64,000 bases of DNA from Paraburkholderia flagellata (GTDB lineage Bacteria; Pseudomonadota; Gammaproteobacteria; Burkholderiales; Burkholderiaceae). The notes beneath the pieces are model-generated. The model made no database searches, had not been told where the DNA came from, and saw only the letters and a list, made by a program, of their open reading frames with translations. Positions 25,377 to 33,955 of the stretch are shown here, one piece after another (position 1 is the first letter of the stretch; every line of letters starts with the position of its first letter). The DNA is taken from contig NZ_JAJEJT010000004.1 in NCBI RefSeq assembly GCF_021390645.1, positions 1,116,001-1,180,000 on the forward strand, read 5' to 3'. The position numbers were made by a program, and so were the translations under genes.

Positions 25377-26309
25377 ATGCCTGCCATGAACCGAGAACCG
25401 AAAATCCGTCGCGCCCCCTTCTTCAAGCGCGGCCTGAACGCTGCTGCGATCGCGCTATTCGCGTCGCTCGCTGGCTCGCCGTTCGCGCACGCTGCAAGTT
25501 TTCACTGCCCGCGCGACGCGTCGGCGTCCGAGCGCCTCGTGTGCAACGATCCGACGCTCTCCGCGCTCGACGACAAACTGGCCGCGCTCTATCGCAGCGC
25601 GTTCGACGCGACCACCGACGCGACCGCGCTCGAAGCCGACCGCGTGAGCCAGTGGCAATGGCGCCAGCACAACTGCAAGGACAAGGCGTGCGTGACGGAC
25701 TGGTACGACCGCCGTATCGCAGAACTCGAAGGCGATCTCAAGCATGGCAAGCAGGCTGCCGTGCGGCGCGTGCAGGAAGGTGTCGTGGATCAGCACCTCG
25801 CCCCTTCCGCACAGGACGCCGTGCTCGAAATGCACGGCATCCCGCCCGCACCGAAGGGCGATAACGCAGCGGCCGCACCCTCTGCGGACAACGCGAAAAC
25901 TGCGAAGAAAGCGGGCGCGAAGGTCGCGTCCGCCGAAACCAATGCGCCGTTGCACCTGCAAAAGATGCCGAGCGGCGTGGCCGCCGACGCACGCCAGACG
26001 CGTCTCGCGCAAGCGCACGCGCATCATCTGCCGCCCAAGGATGCCGCATCGGCCAGCGACGTCTCGGTGACGACCGCGAAAATGGCCGGCGCGAACTCGG
26101 CATTCGCGAAAGCGGCAGGCATGGCGTCCATCGACGCGCCGCCCGTTCAGCCCGCGAGCCCCGCAGCCAACGACGCGGCAGCAAAGCCTGCGGACCAGGC
26201 GAGCGCACAGCAAAGCGTGGGCGCACTCAACTGCGCATCCGTTGCATCGACGGAGCCCGCGCACGCGACGCAAGCGTCCATCGAGCAAGGCACCGTCGCC
26301 CTGAAGTAA
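25377..26309 (+). CDS. Exported LprI-like (DUF1311) protein with long low-complexity tail
   Basis: A 310-residue protein. A signal peptide (residues 1-40, ending SPFAHAASF) is followed by a lysozyme-inhibitor LprI N-terminal type domain: FHCPRDASASERLVCNDPTL, LSALDDKLAALYRSA, and the paired cysteines NCKDKACVTDW. Residues 130-310 are Ala/Lys/Pro-rich and probably disordered. It could inhibit lysozyme-like enzymes in the periplasm, but the fused tail is unusual for that family. It lies 78 bp upstream of a two-component system. Confidence 0.75.
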   Translation: MPAMNREPKIRRAPFFKRGLNAAAIALFASLAGSPFAHAASFHCPRDASASERLVCNDPTLSALDDKLAALYRSAFDATTDATALEADRVSQWQWRQHNCKDKACVTDWYDRRIAELEGDLKHGKQAAVRRVQEGVVDQHLAPSAQDAVLEMHGIPPAPKGDNAAAAPSADNAKTAKKAGAKVASAETNAPLHLQKMPSGVAADARQTRLAQAHAHHLPPKDAASASDVSVTTAKMAGANSAFAKAAGMASIDAPPVQPASPAANDAAAKPADQASAQQSVGALNCASVASTEPAHATQASIEQGTVALK

Positions 26310-26387
26310 GGGGCCATGTAAGCTGCGGCAAGAAATCTGCGGTCGCGCGCTGTTCTGCCGGTTGTCGATATCAAATAAAATGAGGCG

Positions 26388-27167
26388 ATGAGTCCACACG
26401 TTCTCATCGTCGACGACGATCCGGTCGTGCGCGATCTCCTCTCCGGCTTTCTTCGAGCCAACGGTTTCGAAGCCTCGGTCCTCCACGACGGCACGCATCT
26501 CGGCGCGCGGCTGGAACGCGAGCGGCCATCGGTCGTCGTGCTCGACGTCATGATGCCCCGTACCGACGGCTTGCGCGCCCTCGCCGCGCTGCGCGCGCAA
26601 GGCGACGACATTCCGGTGATCTTCGCCTCCGCGCGCAGCGCGGTGGGCGACCGCATAGCCGGCCTTACGCTCGGCGCCGACGACTATGTCGCGAAGCCTT
26701 TCGATCCCCAGGAACTGTTGCTGCGTATCCAGACCGTGCTGCGCAGGCGCGGCAACGGACCCGCGGGTGCGCCTGTAGCGCGCGAACGTTACCGCTTTGG
26801 GGCTTTCGAGCTCGATTTCATGGCGCGCACGCTCGAACGCGACGGCAAGCGCGTGCCGTTGCGCAGCAGTGAGTTCGTGCTCCTGAAGATTTTCACGGAG
26901 CATCCCTATCGCGTGCTTTCGCGCGTGCTGATTCACGATCTGCTGCACGCTGACGGCCTCGAATTTCATGAGCGCAGCCTCGACGTGCCGGTCTGGCGCT
27001 TGCGCCGCGTGATCGAAGACAATCCTGCGCAGCCGCGCTACGTGCAGACCCTGCGCGGCAAGGGTTATGTGTTCGTGCCGCAGAGCGGGGTCGGCATCGA
27101 AGGCAACGTAGAGGACCTCACTGCGAATTTCACCGCAGACGACAGCGGCCACAGCACGACCGCGTAA
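26388..27167 (+). CDS. OmpR-family response regulator
   Basis: A 259-residue regulator with a receiver domain (acidic pocket DDD 9-11, phosphoacceptor D53 in VLDVMMPRTDG, conserved K in AKPFDPQE) and a C-terminal winged-helix domain ending GKGYVFVPQSG. It is followed 4 bp later by its probable sensor kinase at 27172, so the two form an operon. It strongly resembles the orphan regulator at 23445 in both domains. The signal and target genes are unknown; the LprI-like gene just upstream is a plausible target. Confidence 0.92.
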   Translation: MSPHVLIVDDDPVVRDLLSGFLRANGFEASVLHDGTHLGARLERERPSVVVLDVMMPRTDGLRALAALRAQGDDIPVIFASARSAVGDRIAGLTLGADDYVAKPFDPQELLLRIQTVLRRRGNGPAGAPVARERYRFGAFELDFMARTLERDGKRVPLRSSEFVLLKIFTEHPYRVLSRVLIHDLLHADGLEFHERSLDVPVWRLRRVIEDNPAQPRYVQTLRGKGYVFVPQSGVGIEGNVEDLTANFTADDSGHSTTA

Positions 27168-27171
27168 TTGC

Positions 27172-28470
27172 ATGAACAATCCGTTGAATACGCTGTTCGG
27201 GCGCATGGCGCTGATGTCCGCGCTCCTGCTGTTCGCCATTCAGGCATGCTGGTTCATCGTTTTCGCGCCACAGCCGCGCCGCCACGAAGTAGAAGGTTTC
27301 GAGCGCGGTCTGCTGCTGATGCTGCATGCCGCGACAAATGCGCCGTCTGGTACGGCGACGAGCGCGCCGCCCAACGAAATGGACCTCGCGCCGGCCCTGC
27401 GCGTGCATCTCGTGCCCACCTGGAACATGCCCGCCGACGTGCGGCTCGAAGTCCCGAAGCGCGAGCCGCTCGCCGACTTGCGCAAGCAACTCCTGCGCGA
27501 CCTGCCGCCCGGCACCGAGATTCTCGCCGACCTGCGCCATCGCGAAGCTCTTTGGGTGCGCTTCGCGGGCCAGTCCACGTGGATCGTCGCGCCTGTCGAT
27601 CTGCCGCCGCCGCGCAATCTGCTGCCGCTGTTCGGTTCGATGCTCGCCATCTCGCTGCTTCTTGCGCTGCTCGCCATGTGGCAAATGCAGCGGCCGCTTT
27701 CGCTCGTGGCCCAGGCTGCGCGCGCGTTCGGCACCGGCCATCGTCCCGCGCCTGTCAAACAGCATGGGCCGCGCGAATTGCGCGAACTGATTGGCTCGTT
27801 CAACGGCATGATGAAGCAGCTCAACGAAGCCGACGACGATCAGGCCGTGATGCTCGCGGGCGTCGCGCACGATCTCAAGTCGCCGCTCACGCGCCTGAAG
27901 CTGCGTGCGAGCATGATGGGTTCGGAGCGCGAGCGCGAACAGCTCATACGCGAAGTCGATTCGCTCAACGATATCGTCCAGCAGTTTCTGGAATTCGCGC
28001 GGCAGCGGCCCGAATCGGGGCCTGAGGTGGAAGTCGATGCGCTGCTGCGCGAGCAGTTCTTTTCCGATGCCGGCGACGACGACGCGCTCTTCAGGCTCGA
28101 TCTGCGCGCAGGCTCGGCGTTTCGGCTGCAGCGCACGCTGCTCGACCGGCTCGTGTCGAATCTCGTCGACAACGCGCTCGAACATGGCGTCCCGCCCGTG
28201 GAAATCGCCACGCGCCGAGAGGGCGCGCAGTGGATCGTCGAAGTGCGCGATCATGGCCCGGGCATCCCGCCCGAGCGCGTGGCCGCGGCGCTCAAACCGT
28301 TCGTACGCCTTGACGAAGCACGCGGCGGCGAGGGCCATTGCGGGCTCGGGCTCGCCATCGTGACGCGCCTCACGCGCAATCAGGGCGGCCGCTGCGAGTT
28401 GTCCAATCACCCCGAAGGCGGGCTGCGCGTACGTATCGCGCTACCGGCCGATGCAAGAGCCGCCGCGTAA
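27172..28470 (+). CDS. EnvZ-type sensor histidine kinase
   Basis: A 432-residue inner-membrane kinase. Membrane segments lie at about 12-31 and 153-171, flanking a 120-residue periplasmic sensor. A HAMP-like linker follows, then the phosphoacceptor H233 in GVAHDLKSPLTRLK, the N box NLVDNALEHG (N330-G339), G1 DHGPGIP (360-366) and G2 GHCGLGLAIV (388-397). All catalytic boxes are intact. It forms an operon with the response regulator 4 bp upstream. Confidence 0.93.
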   Translation: MNNPLNTLFGRMALMSALLLFAIQACWFIVFAPQPRRHEVEGFERGLLLMLHAATNAPSGTATSAPPNEMDLAPALRVHLVPTWNMPADVRLEVPKREPLADLRKQLLRDLPPGTEILADLRHREALWVRFAGQSTWIVAPVDLPPPRNLLPLFGSMLAISLLLALLAMWQMQRPLSLVAQAARAFGTGHRPAPVKQHGPRELRELIGSFNGMMKQLNEADDDQAVMLAGVAHDLKSPLTRLKLRASMMGSEREREQLIREVDSLNDIVQQFLEFARQRPESGPEVEVDALLREQFFSDAGDDDALFRLDLRAGSAFRLQRTLLDRLVSNLVDNALEHGVPPVEIATRREGAQWIVEVRDHGPGIPPERVAAALKPFVRLDEARGGEGHCGLGLAIVTRLTRNQGGRCELSNHPEGGLRVRIALPADARAAA

Positions 28471-28520
28471 GTCCTTTACTGCCCGCCGATTGCCCATCGA
28501 CGCTTCGCTGCGCGTGCCGC

Positions 28521-29453
28521 TCAGACCACGAGCCGGCCGCGCAGACGATTCACCGCTTCGGGCGCAAGGCCAAGTCCCACGGTGAGATAGCGATTGAGAT
28601 CCCCGTAGGTTCCCTGCACCGCGTCGAACGCGGCCTGCAGATAGCTGGCCTGCACGGGCGGCGCCACATTGACCGAATCCACGGCCGTCGAGCGCCACGC
28701 GTCGGTCAGCATGAAATCCTTCACGATGATTTCGAGCGGCACGTTTGCGATCAGCAGCAGCAGCGCGCACGCCCAACCCACCACGTCCACGCCGGTCCCA
28801 CCCGTGATCAGCAGCGGCCCCGGCGCATCCGCGATATGTTCGAGCAGCGCGCCGTAGATCGAACATTGCATGCGGCCTGTCACGAGCGTGCGCCAACGCA
28901 TTTGCATCGCCGCATCGAGTTCGCCGGCCAGCATGCCCGCGAACGACGGCGGCTCTAGCGTACCCAACACATTGAGCGCGAGGTAAGCGGCCGTGCTGGG
29001 CGTGATGTCGGGCGCTGCGTCGATTTCCGCAGGCGTGCGCAGATCGTAGACGTTGGAAAGCGCCAGGCGTTCCAGCGTCGCCGCGTCGACGGCGTTCGGT
29101 GTAAGCGCGTCGGAGCGGTAAATCAAGGCGCGGCGCACATGCGCGCCATCGCTCGTCGAATAGCCGGGCGCAGCGCCACCCAGATCGCGGAAGTTCGCCA
29201 CAGAACCGATGACGGGCGTCGGTGCATCCTGCGCGCCGTCGCCTCCCGTGTATTCGCCGCCACACGCACTCAGCAATGTGCTTGCGCAACCGCTCAGCGC
29301 CAGCAGGCTCACCGTGCCTTTGAGCAGCGCGCGGCGCGGCGGATTGGCGAGCGCGGCGCCGCCGCTGCGCTCGATGTTGCCGGTCGCGGCCACAGGCAAA
29401 CGCTTACGCGTATGCGCGAACGAAGAGGTGTAGTCGGAGAAAGGCAAATTCAT
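28521..29453 (-). CDS. Tyrosine-phosphatase-fold lipoprotein with a destroyed active site
   Basis: A 310-residue protein of the bacterial protein-tyrosine/serine phosphatase family. The leader has a twin-arginine pattern (PPRRALLKGTVSLLAL, R40-R41) and a lipobox LSAC (C64). The fold signatures are present: VANFRDLGG (86-93), IYRSDAL and VYDLRTPAEI. The catalytic loop, normally HC-x-AGKDRTGW, reads TGGTGVDVVGW (217-227): the catalytic Cys is Gly218 and the phosphate-binding Arg is Val224. The rest of the frame is intact, so this looks like a selected pseudo-enzyme rather than random decay. Probably exported and membrane anchored; binding partner unknown. Confidence 0.75.
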   Translation of the reverse strand: MNLPFSDYTSSFAHTRKRLPVAATGNIERSGGAALANPPRRALLKGTVSLLALSGCASTLLSACGGEYTGGDGAQDAPTPVIGSVANFRDLGGAAPGYSTSDGAHVRRALIYRSDALTPNAVDAATLERLALSNVYDLRTPAEIDAAPDITPSTAAYLALNVLGTLEPPSFAGMLAGELDAAMQMRWRTLVTGRMQCSIYGALLEHIADAPGPLLITGGTGVDVVGWACALLLLIANVPLEIIVKDFMLTDAWRSTAVDSVNVAPPVQASYLQAAFDAVQGTYGDLNRYLTVGLGLAPEAVNRLRGRLVV

Positions 29454-29785
29454 CGGTTGGCAGCTTATGTTGGGAACCCGCAGTTCGAGCGGGCCGCTGC
29501 AACGTCGCGCGTCGCATGCGTTCGGAAACGGCGCAGTTTACCGGCAGATAAGCCTGAAAGGGTAAAAGCGCAAAACGCCGTAATAATTCTTCCCGATTCA
29601 CAGTGCATTGCGCACCGATATTCGCCGCCGGTTTTGTTTATATTCTTACCGGACCTTTCCATTTACACACAACCGGTAATTCCGGTGGTAATGCGGGGCT
29701 ATTTCGCGTTTCAACCTATGCCTGAATATCGGCCGCACCGCGCATTTTCTTTATAGTTCCTCCAAGTCCTTTCCAAATATTATTC
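29454..29785. other. AT-richer intergenic region before flhC
   Basis: About 330 bp with clearly lower GC than its surroundings from 29560 on and no credible gene. It separates the leftward phosphatase-like gene from the flhC promoter. No repeat or palindrome long enough to call was found. Confidence 0.5.
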
Positions 29786-29813
29786 TTGACGCTCTTTGTC
29801 GCGCTTTTATAAT
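29786..29813 (+). promoter_or_regulatory. Sigma-70 promoter of flhC
   Basis: TTGACG (29786-29791), a 16-bp spacer and TATAAT (29808-29813) make an almost perfect sigma-70 promoter. Transcription would start near 29820 and give a leader of about 60 nt before the ATG at 29882. It is the clearest housekeeping promoter in the window. Confidence 0.7.
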
Positions 29814-29881
29814 CGCCCGTGAATTCAGGCATTCGCCTGGCCACCGTGGCAGTCACCGACTGCCCCTGGGAGTCCCCCTTC

Positions 29882-30580
29882 ATGTACAAAGGCAGTGTGA
29901 CCGAGGAAGCGCGCGAAGTCCTGCGCGCAATCGAGCTGATCCAGCTGGGCGCACGCATGCCTGTGCTCGAAAAAGAACTGACGCTGTCGCGCAATCGTTT
30001 GATCAGGCTTTATCGGGAACTCAAGAACGCTTCGCCGCCCAAGGGTATGTTGCCGTTTTCGGCGGACTGGTATTTCACGTGGCTGCCGAACATTCACGCG
30101 TCGCTCTTCTACAACATCTACCTGTTCCTGACCGACAGAGCGAAATGCAGCCGGCTCGATGCGCTCACGCGTGCGTATCGCCTCTATCTGGAGCACTGCG
30201 AGAGCGCCGAAACCGAACGCGTGTTGAGCTTTACGCGGGCGTGGACACTGCTGCGCTTCTTCGAGGGCGGCTTGCTCACGCTGTCGAGCTGCACCGTATG
30301 TTCCGGCCGTTTCGTGCGCCACGTGCGCGACGCACACAAGCCCACCGCCTGTTGTATTTGCGTGCCCCCTGCGCGCGCCGGCATGACGCGCGCCGCACGC
30401 ACGAACCGCAATCCGGAAACTGACGCTACGGCCTCCACCTCCACCACGCGAGGCCGCGCCGCAGCGGCACTGGGTGAGCTATCGGGCACCATGCGCGACA
30501 CGCTCGCCGAAGTCACGCGCGCCCTCGACCCGAAGCGTTCCGCGAACCGCCTGCGCCTCGTCGCTTCAGTGCCCGTCTAA
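29882..30580 (+). CDS. flhC: Flagellar master regulator subunit FlhC, orphan
   Basis: A 232-residue FlhC homologue. It aligns with the enterobacterial protein from the start (VTEEAREVLRAIELIQLGAR) through SRNRLIRLYRELKNASPPKG and LPFSADWYFTW, and all four zinc-binding cysteines are kept at C137, C140, C157 and C160. A C-terminal extension of about 40 residues is unrelated. ATG 29882 is preferred over an upstream GTG because it matches the family start and follows GGGAG. FlhC normally works as FlhD4C2; no flhD is nearby, so its partner would have to be encoded elsewhere. Confidence 0.88.
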   Translation: MYKGSVTEEAREVLRAIELIQLGARMPVLEKELTLSRNRLIRLYRELKNASPPKGMLPFSADWYFTWLPNIHASLFYNIYLFLTDRAKCSRLDALTRAYRLYLEHCESAETERVLSFTRAWTLLRFFEGGLLTLSSCTVCSGRFVRHVRDAHKPTACCICVPPARAGMTRAARTNRNPETDATASTSTTRGRAAAALGELSGTMRDTLAEVTRALDPKRSANRLRLVASVPV

Positions 30581-30585
30581 GCGAC

Positions 30586-31014
30586 TCACGTCACATCTTC
30601 ATCGCGCTGCGTATCCGCCTGCAGAGCGCGAATATCGCACGCGCAAATCCGGCAGATTGCTTTGTAATCCTGATGGTCGTGCTGATGCTGGCGAAGTTCG
30701 CATTGTTGCGCCGCAAGCTCGATAGCGTGTGAGTGCGCAGCCTGCCAGATCTCCCAGGCGATCTGCGCTCCGCTTTGCGCGTAATCGTCGTTGTGATCGC
30801 GCTCCAGCGCATCGGGCAGGCGCGTGTGGACTTGCAGATAGTGCGTGCGATAAAGCGCCTCGAATACCTCTCGGCGTGACGGGCGCTTCAAGATCGCCTC
30901 TTCGCGAACGTTACGGGACTTGTGAGGCGCAAAGACTTCATCCACATGCGTAGAGGCGTACTTCTTCTTGCGGGTGGGGAGGACCACGCGGTCGTCGCGC
31001 GAGAATGCGCGCAC
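30586..31014 (-). CDS. Hypothetical protein with Cys/His-rich C-terminus
   Basis: A frame of up to 142 residues, convergent with flhC. The N-terminal 40 residues are basic; the rest, from about FEALYRTHYLQVHTRLPDAL, is more conserved-looking, with QIAWEIWQAAHSHAIELA and a C-terminal CRICACD. The W-x-x-W-x-AA pattern resembles small proteins of phage and mobile origin. The start (GTG 31014) has no ribosome-binding site, so the true start may lie further in. No function can be named. Confidence 0.45.
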   Translation of the reverse strand: MRAFSRDDRVVLPTRKKKYASTHVDEVFAPHKSRNVREEAILKRPSRREVFEALYRTHYLQVHTRLPDALERDHNDDYAQSGAQIAWEIWQAAHSHAIELAAQQCELRQHQHDHQDYKAICRICACDIRALQADTQRDEDVT

Positions 31015-31158
31015 GACGTTACGGATAACGATATTGTCGCAGGCCGCGCAAAGGAATTGGCCGCGGAATATCGCGAATTTTTATGCGTTATTCGTGAGTC
31101 GTCTCAGCATCCGGACCTGCGATTATTGTAGGCATAAGAAAGTCGAAAGGAGTCGACC

Positions 31159-31596
31159 ATGCAAATCGGGGCGGCGACACAGTTCGCCAACAGCGGCGCC
31201 AACACGAACACACTCCGTGCAGACGCGGCTTCAGACCAGGCAGAACAGGACGGCACACAGTCGAGCGACGGTTCGGCGAACGTCGCATCGTCCACATCGC
31301 AAGACGACGCCGTGCAGATTTCGCCGCAAGGCTATGCTGCCGCATCGACTGACGATATCGCGAACAGCGACGATACCGCGAGCGATGCAGCCGATACGAC
31401 CGACACGAGCGATACAAGCGATGTAACCGACGGAACGCCTACGCCGGCCAACGCGCAGCCCGTGAAATCACTCGTTTACGGCGCGCTAGGGCTCGAGCGT
31501 CCCGACGCGCCCGCCGATCCGAACCACACGTACACGATTGGGCGCTGGATCGCAGCGGGCATTACGTTGGGCGGCATCATTTCCCTGTTCATCTGA
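31159..31596 (+). CDS. Acidic protein with single C-terminal membrane anchor
   Basis: A 145-residue protein. Residues 1-105 are rich in Ala, Asp, Ser and Thr and have no hydrophobic segment (repeated ASDAADTTDTSD-like text). The C-terminus is conserved-looking: PVKSLVYGALGLERPD, then the anchor IGRWIAAGITLGGIISLFI. AAGGAG lies 6-9 nt before the ATG. This layout, a disordered head and a tail anchor, occurs in a small family of Burkholderia proteins without known function. Confidence 0.65.
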   Translation: MQIGAATQFANSGANTNTLRADAASDQAEQDGTQSSDGSANVASSTSQDDAVQISPQGYAAASTDDIANSDDTASDAADTTDTSDTSDVTDGTPTPANAQPVKSLVYGALGLERPDAPADPNHTYTIGRWIAAGITLGGIISLFI

Positions 31597-31714
31597 ACAT
31601 CTGCGTGTCAACCTGGCGCGCATAATGTTTCGGATAACAGAAGACACGGGGGGCAAGTCGGCTATCATCACCGCCGGTAAAACAATAAATCCATCACGTA
31701 CACGAGGTCCACCC

Positions 31715-32674
31715 GTGGCTCTCAGCGCCTCAGCCGTTCCGATCGCCATCATCGCTGCCGCCGCCGTTGCGCTCGTCAAAGGCGGCCCCAGGCAGCCCGC
31801 GCCGCTCGAATCGATCAACGCGCCATTCAAGGAAGTCGATTTCTCGGACCTTCCTGCATTGCGCCGTTTTCCCGCGCGAGACGGCGCGTCACTCGCCTAG
31901 CGCGCCTACCTGCCGCATGCGGGCGCGCCGCTTGCCTGCGTCGTGCTCATCCACGGATCGTCGGCAAGCAGCGCGAGCCTCCACCCGCTCGCGCGCCAGT
32001 TCGCCGCCGCGGGCTACGCGGCCTGCGTGCCCGATGTCCGCGGCCACGGCGAATCGGGCCGCAAGGGCACGATCGACTACATCGGCCAGCTGGAAGACGA
32101 CCTCGAAGATCTGCTCGCCGCCTTGCCGGGCGAGCTGGCCGCGCTGCCGAAAACGCTGATTGGCTTCTCGGCGGGCGGTGGCTTTGCGCTGCGCTTCGCG
32201 GGCAGCACGCGTCAACATCTGTTCGATCGCTACGTGCTGCTCGCGCCATTCCTTCATCACAAGGCGCGCACCACGCGCAACGAGGTCGGCGGCTGGGTGT
32301 CGGTCGGCATGCCGCGCCTCGCGGTGCTCGCCGTGCTGAACGGCCTGCGCATCCGCGCCTTCAATCATCTGCCGACGATCGCCTATGCGCTGGCCCCTGA
32401 GGTCCGCGACCAACTCACGCCGCAGTACTCCTTCAATCTGATGCAGAATTTCCGCCCGCACGCAGACTATCGCGCGGACATACGCGGCGTACGGCGCCCC
32501 TTGCATGTGCTCGCCGGTGCCGATGACGAGGTCTTTCACGCCCGCGAATACGCGACGGCTTTCGAGGAAGCCGGTGCACACGTGCCGGTCACGCTCGTGC
32601 CCGGCACGGGACACATCGGCTTGACGCTGGATGCCCCTGCAATCGCGACGATCGTCAGCTGCGTGAAGCAATAA
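31715..32674 (+). pseudogene. Alpha/beta hydrolase gene interrupted by an in-frame amber codon
   Basis: The frame starts with GTG 31715 after GAGG, encodes a hydrophobic N-terminus (VPIAIIAAAAVALVKGG) and LPALRRFPARDGASLA, then hits TAG at 31898-31900. The same frame continues without loss as RAYLPHAGAPL, VVLIHGSSASSASLHPLARQ, the nucleophile elbow GFSAGGG (GxSxG) and a C-terminal acid/His region (AGADDEVFHA, PGTGHIGLT). Read through, it would be 319 residues, a normal length for the family. A single base change makes the stop. It may be a recent nonsense mutation or a sequencing error; internal re-initiation would lack the N-terminus. Confidence 0.75.
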
Positions 32675-32843
32675 GGCAGGCGCGCCGCACCGCAGCATCG
32701 CCTATCCGTATCCGCCAAACTGGCGGAATCCGCCGATTGATCTTCGCGGCGAAGTGGCCCATATTCAAATCGGTACGCAAATCAGGCACCGATTTTGCGC
32801 CAATCTCGCGGCAATTCGTCAATCGAAGCGAAAGCGCGCTCCC

Positions 32844-33812
32844 ATGCTCAACGCCCCTGGTCACGACGATCCTGGTCCGTCGGAGTGTCCCTACTGCGGG
32901 ACCTGGTTCAACGCATCGCTCGCACTGTGCCCCCAATGCGGAGCGAATCAACAGCTTGCTGCTTCCCGCATCGCCGCCGCGAGCGAGGACGCGCCGGACG
33001 AACGCGAACGCGCGCATGGGGTTGCCGAGCGCCTGCGCGCGCTCCCGGGCGGCCTTGGCAACCGGGGCTACGACGGGGAATATCCATCGATCGATGAGGA
33101 ACACATTGGCGAGCGCTCGCGGCTGCCGCGCTTTGCATGGGCGGGTCTCGGCGCGCTTGCGATTGCATTCGCCGGCTATGCGTTCCTGCATCGCAGCGAG
33201 TGGGAGCCGAAACTAGGCGCGCAAGTGGTCATGGGGTCCGTGAGCGGCACACCGGGCACACATGCCGCGCTGACCAGCCGGCCGCCTGCCGGCCTGCCGC
33301 GTGCGAACGCGGCTCAGCACAACGTCGCCCAGCGCAACGTCGCCCGGCCGAATGCGCCCGCCGTCGAACGCGCGCCAGCCTCGCCACGCTATGCGGGCGC
33401 GCACCCGGAAGTCGCGAAAGATCTGGCCAGCGCACGCGCAAGCCTCGACAAGAACAACCTTTGGCCCGCACGCAGGGCGCTCATGAATGCGCTCGCCGTC
33501 GAGCCCGGCAACTCCGACGCGCAGCAGATGCGAGCCGACCTCGTCGCGCGCGAGCAGCAGCGCGACGCGTTGATCGGCCAGGCGCGGCAATGCGCGCACG
33601 AGCGCCAATGGGCTTGTGTGCGGCAAGACGCGGGACACGCCGTGAATGTCGACGCATCGAGCCGCGAAGCGAGGCACCTGCTCGATCTTGCCAGCTCCGA
33701 GCGCCCGCCTGCCGCAGGCAAACATAATCGCCGGTCCTCGCCATGGGAAAGCCAGTATGCGCAGACAGGCGAGACCCGCTCTCGTCAGGATCCCCTCTTT
33801 TGGCATCACTGA
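32844..33812 (+). CDS. Zinc-ribbon membrane protein with helical C-terminal domain
   Basis: A 322-residue protein. Near the N-terminus a zinc ribbon has cysteines at C15, C18, C29 and C32 (CPYCG and CPQCG). One membrane segment follows at about residues 97-115 (FAWAGLGALAIAFAGYAFL). After a Pro/Ala/Asn linker there is a tetratricopeptide-like helical region (VAKDLASARASLDKNNLWPA, RRALMNALAVEPGN, QARQCAHERQWACVRQD). ATG 32844 is chosen because the zinc ribbon then lies at the N-terminus; an upstream start at 32754 is possible. A membrane scaffold or substrate-sorting role is conceivable, but nothing proves it. Confidence 0.65.
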   Translation: MLNAPGHDDPGPSECPYCGTWFNASLALCPQCGANQQLAASRIAAASEDAPDERERAHGVAERLRALPGGLGNRGYDGEYPSIDEEHIGERSRLPRFAWAGLGALAIAFAGYAFLHRSEWEPKLGAQVVMGSVSGTPGTHAALTSRPPAGLPRANAAQHNVAQRNVARPNAPAVERAPASPRYAGAHPEVAKDLASARASLDKNNLWPARRALMNALAVEPGNSDAQQMRADLVAREQQRDALIGQARQCAHERQWACVRQDAGHAVNVDASSREARHLLDLASSERPPAAGKHNRRSSPWESQYAQTGETRSRQDPLFWHH

Positions 33813-33955
33813 TTGTTTGTGCCGTGCCTTCCCGCTGATCGTTTCAGGTAGTGCTTTGTTGAAGTGAACAGGCTCCGAGTCTCGCGCTTGCGTGTCAGTT
33901 GCAATTGCGCCAGTTCGGGCGCGATCGCGGAAGAGCCAGGCTGCGCGCCCCGCAA

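Noticed and set aside
25455..27239. A 594-codon leftward frame opposite the LprI-like and response-regulator genes
   Set aside because: It spans two well-supported genes in antisense and encodes Arg/His-rich text without recognisable domains.
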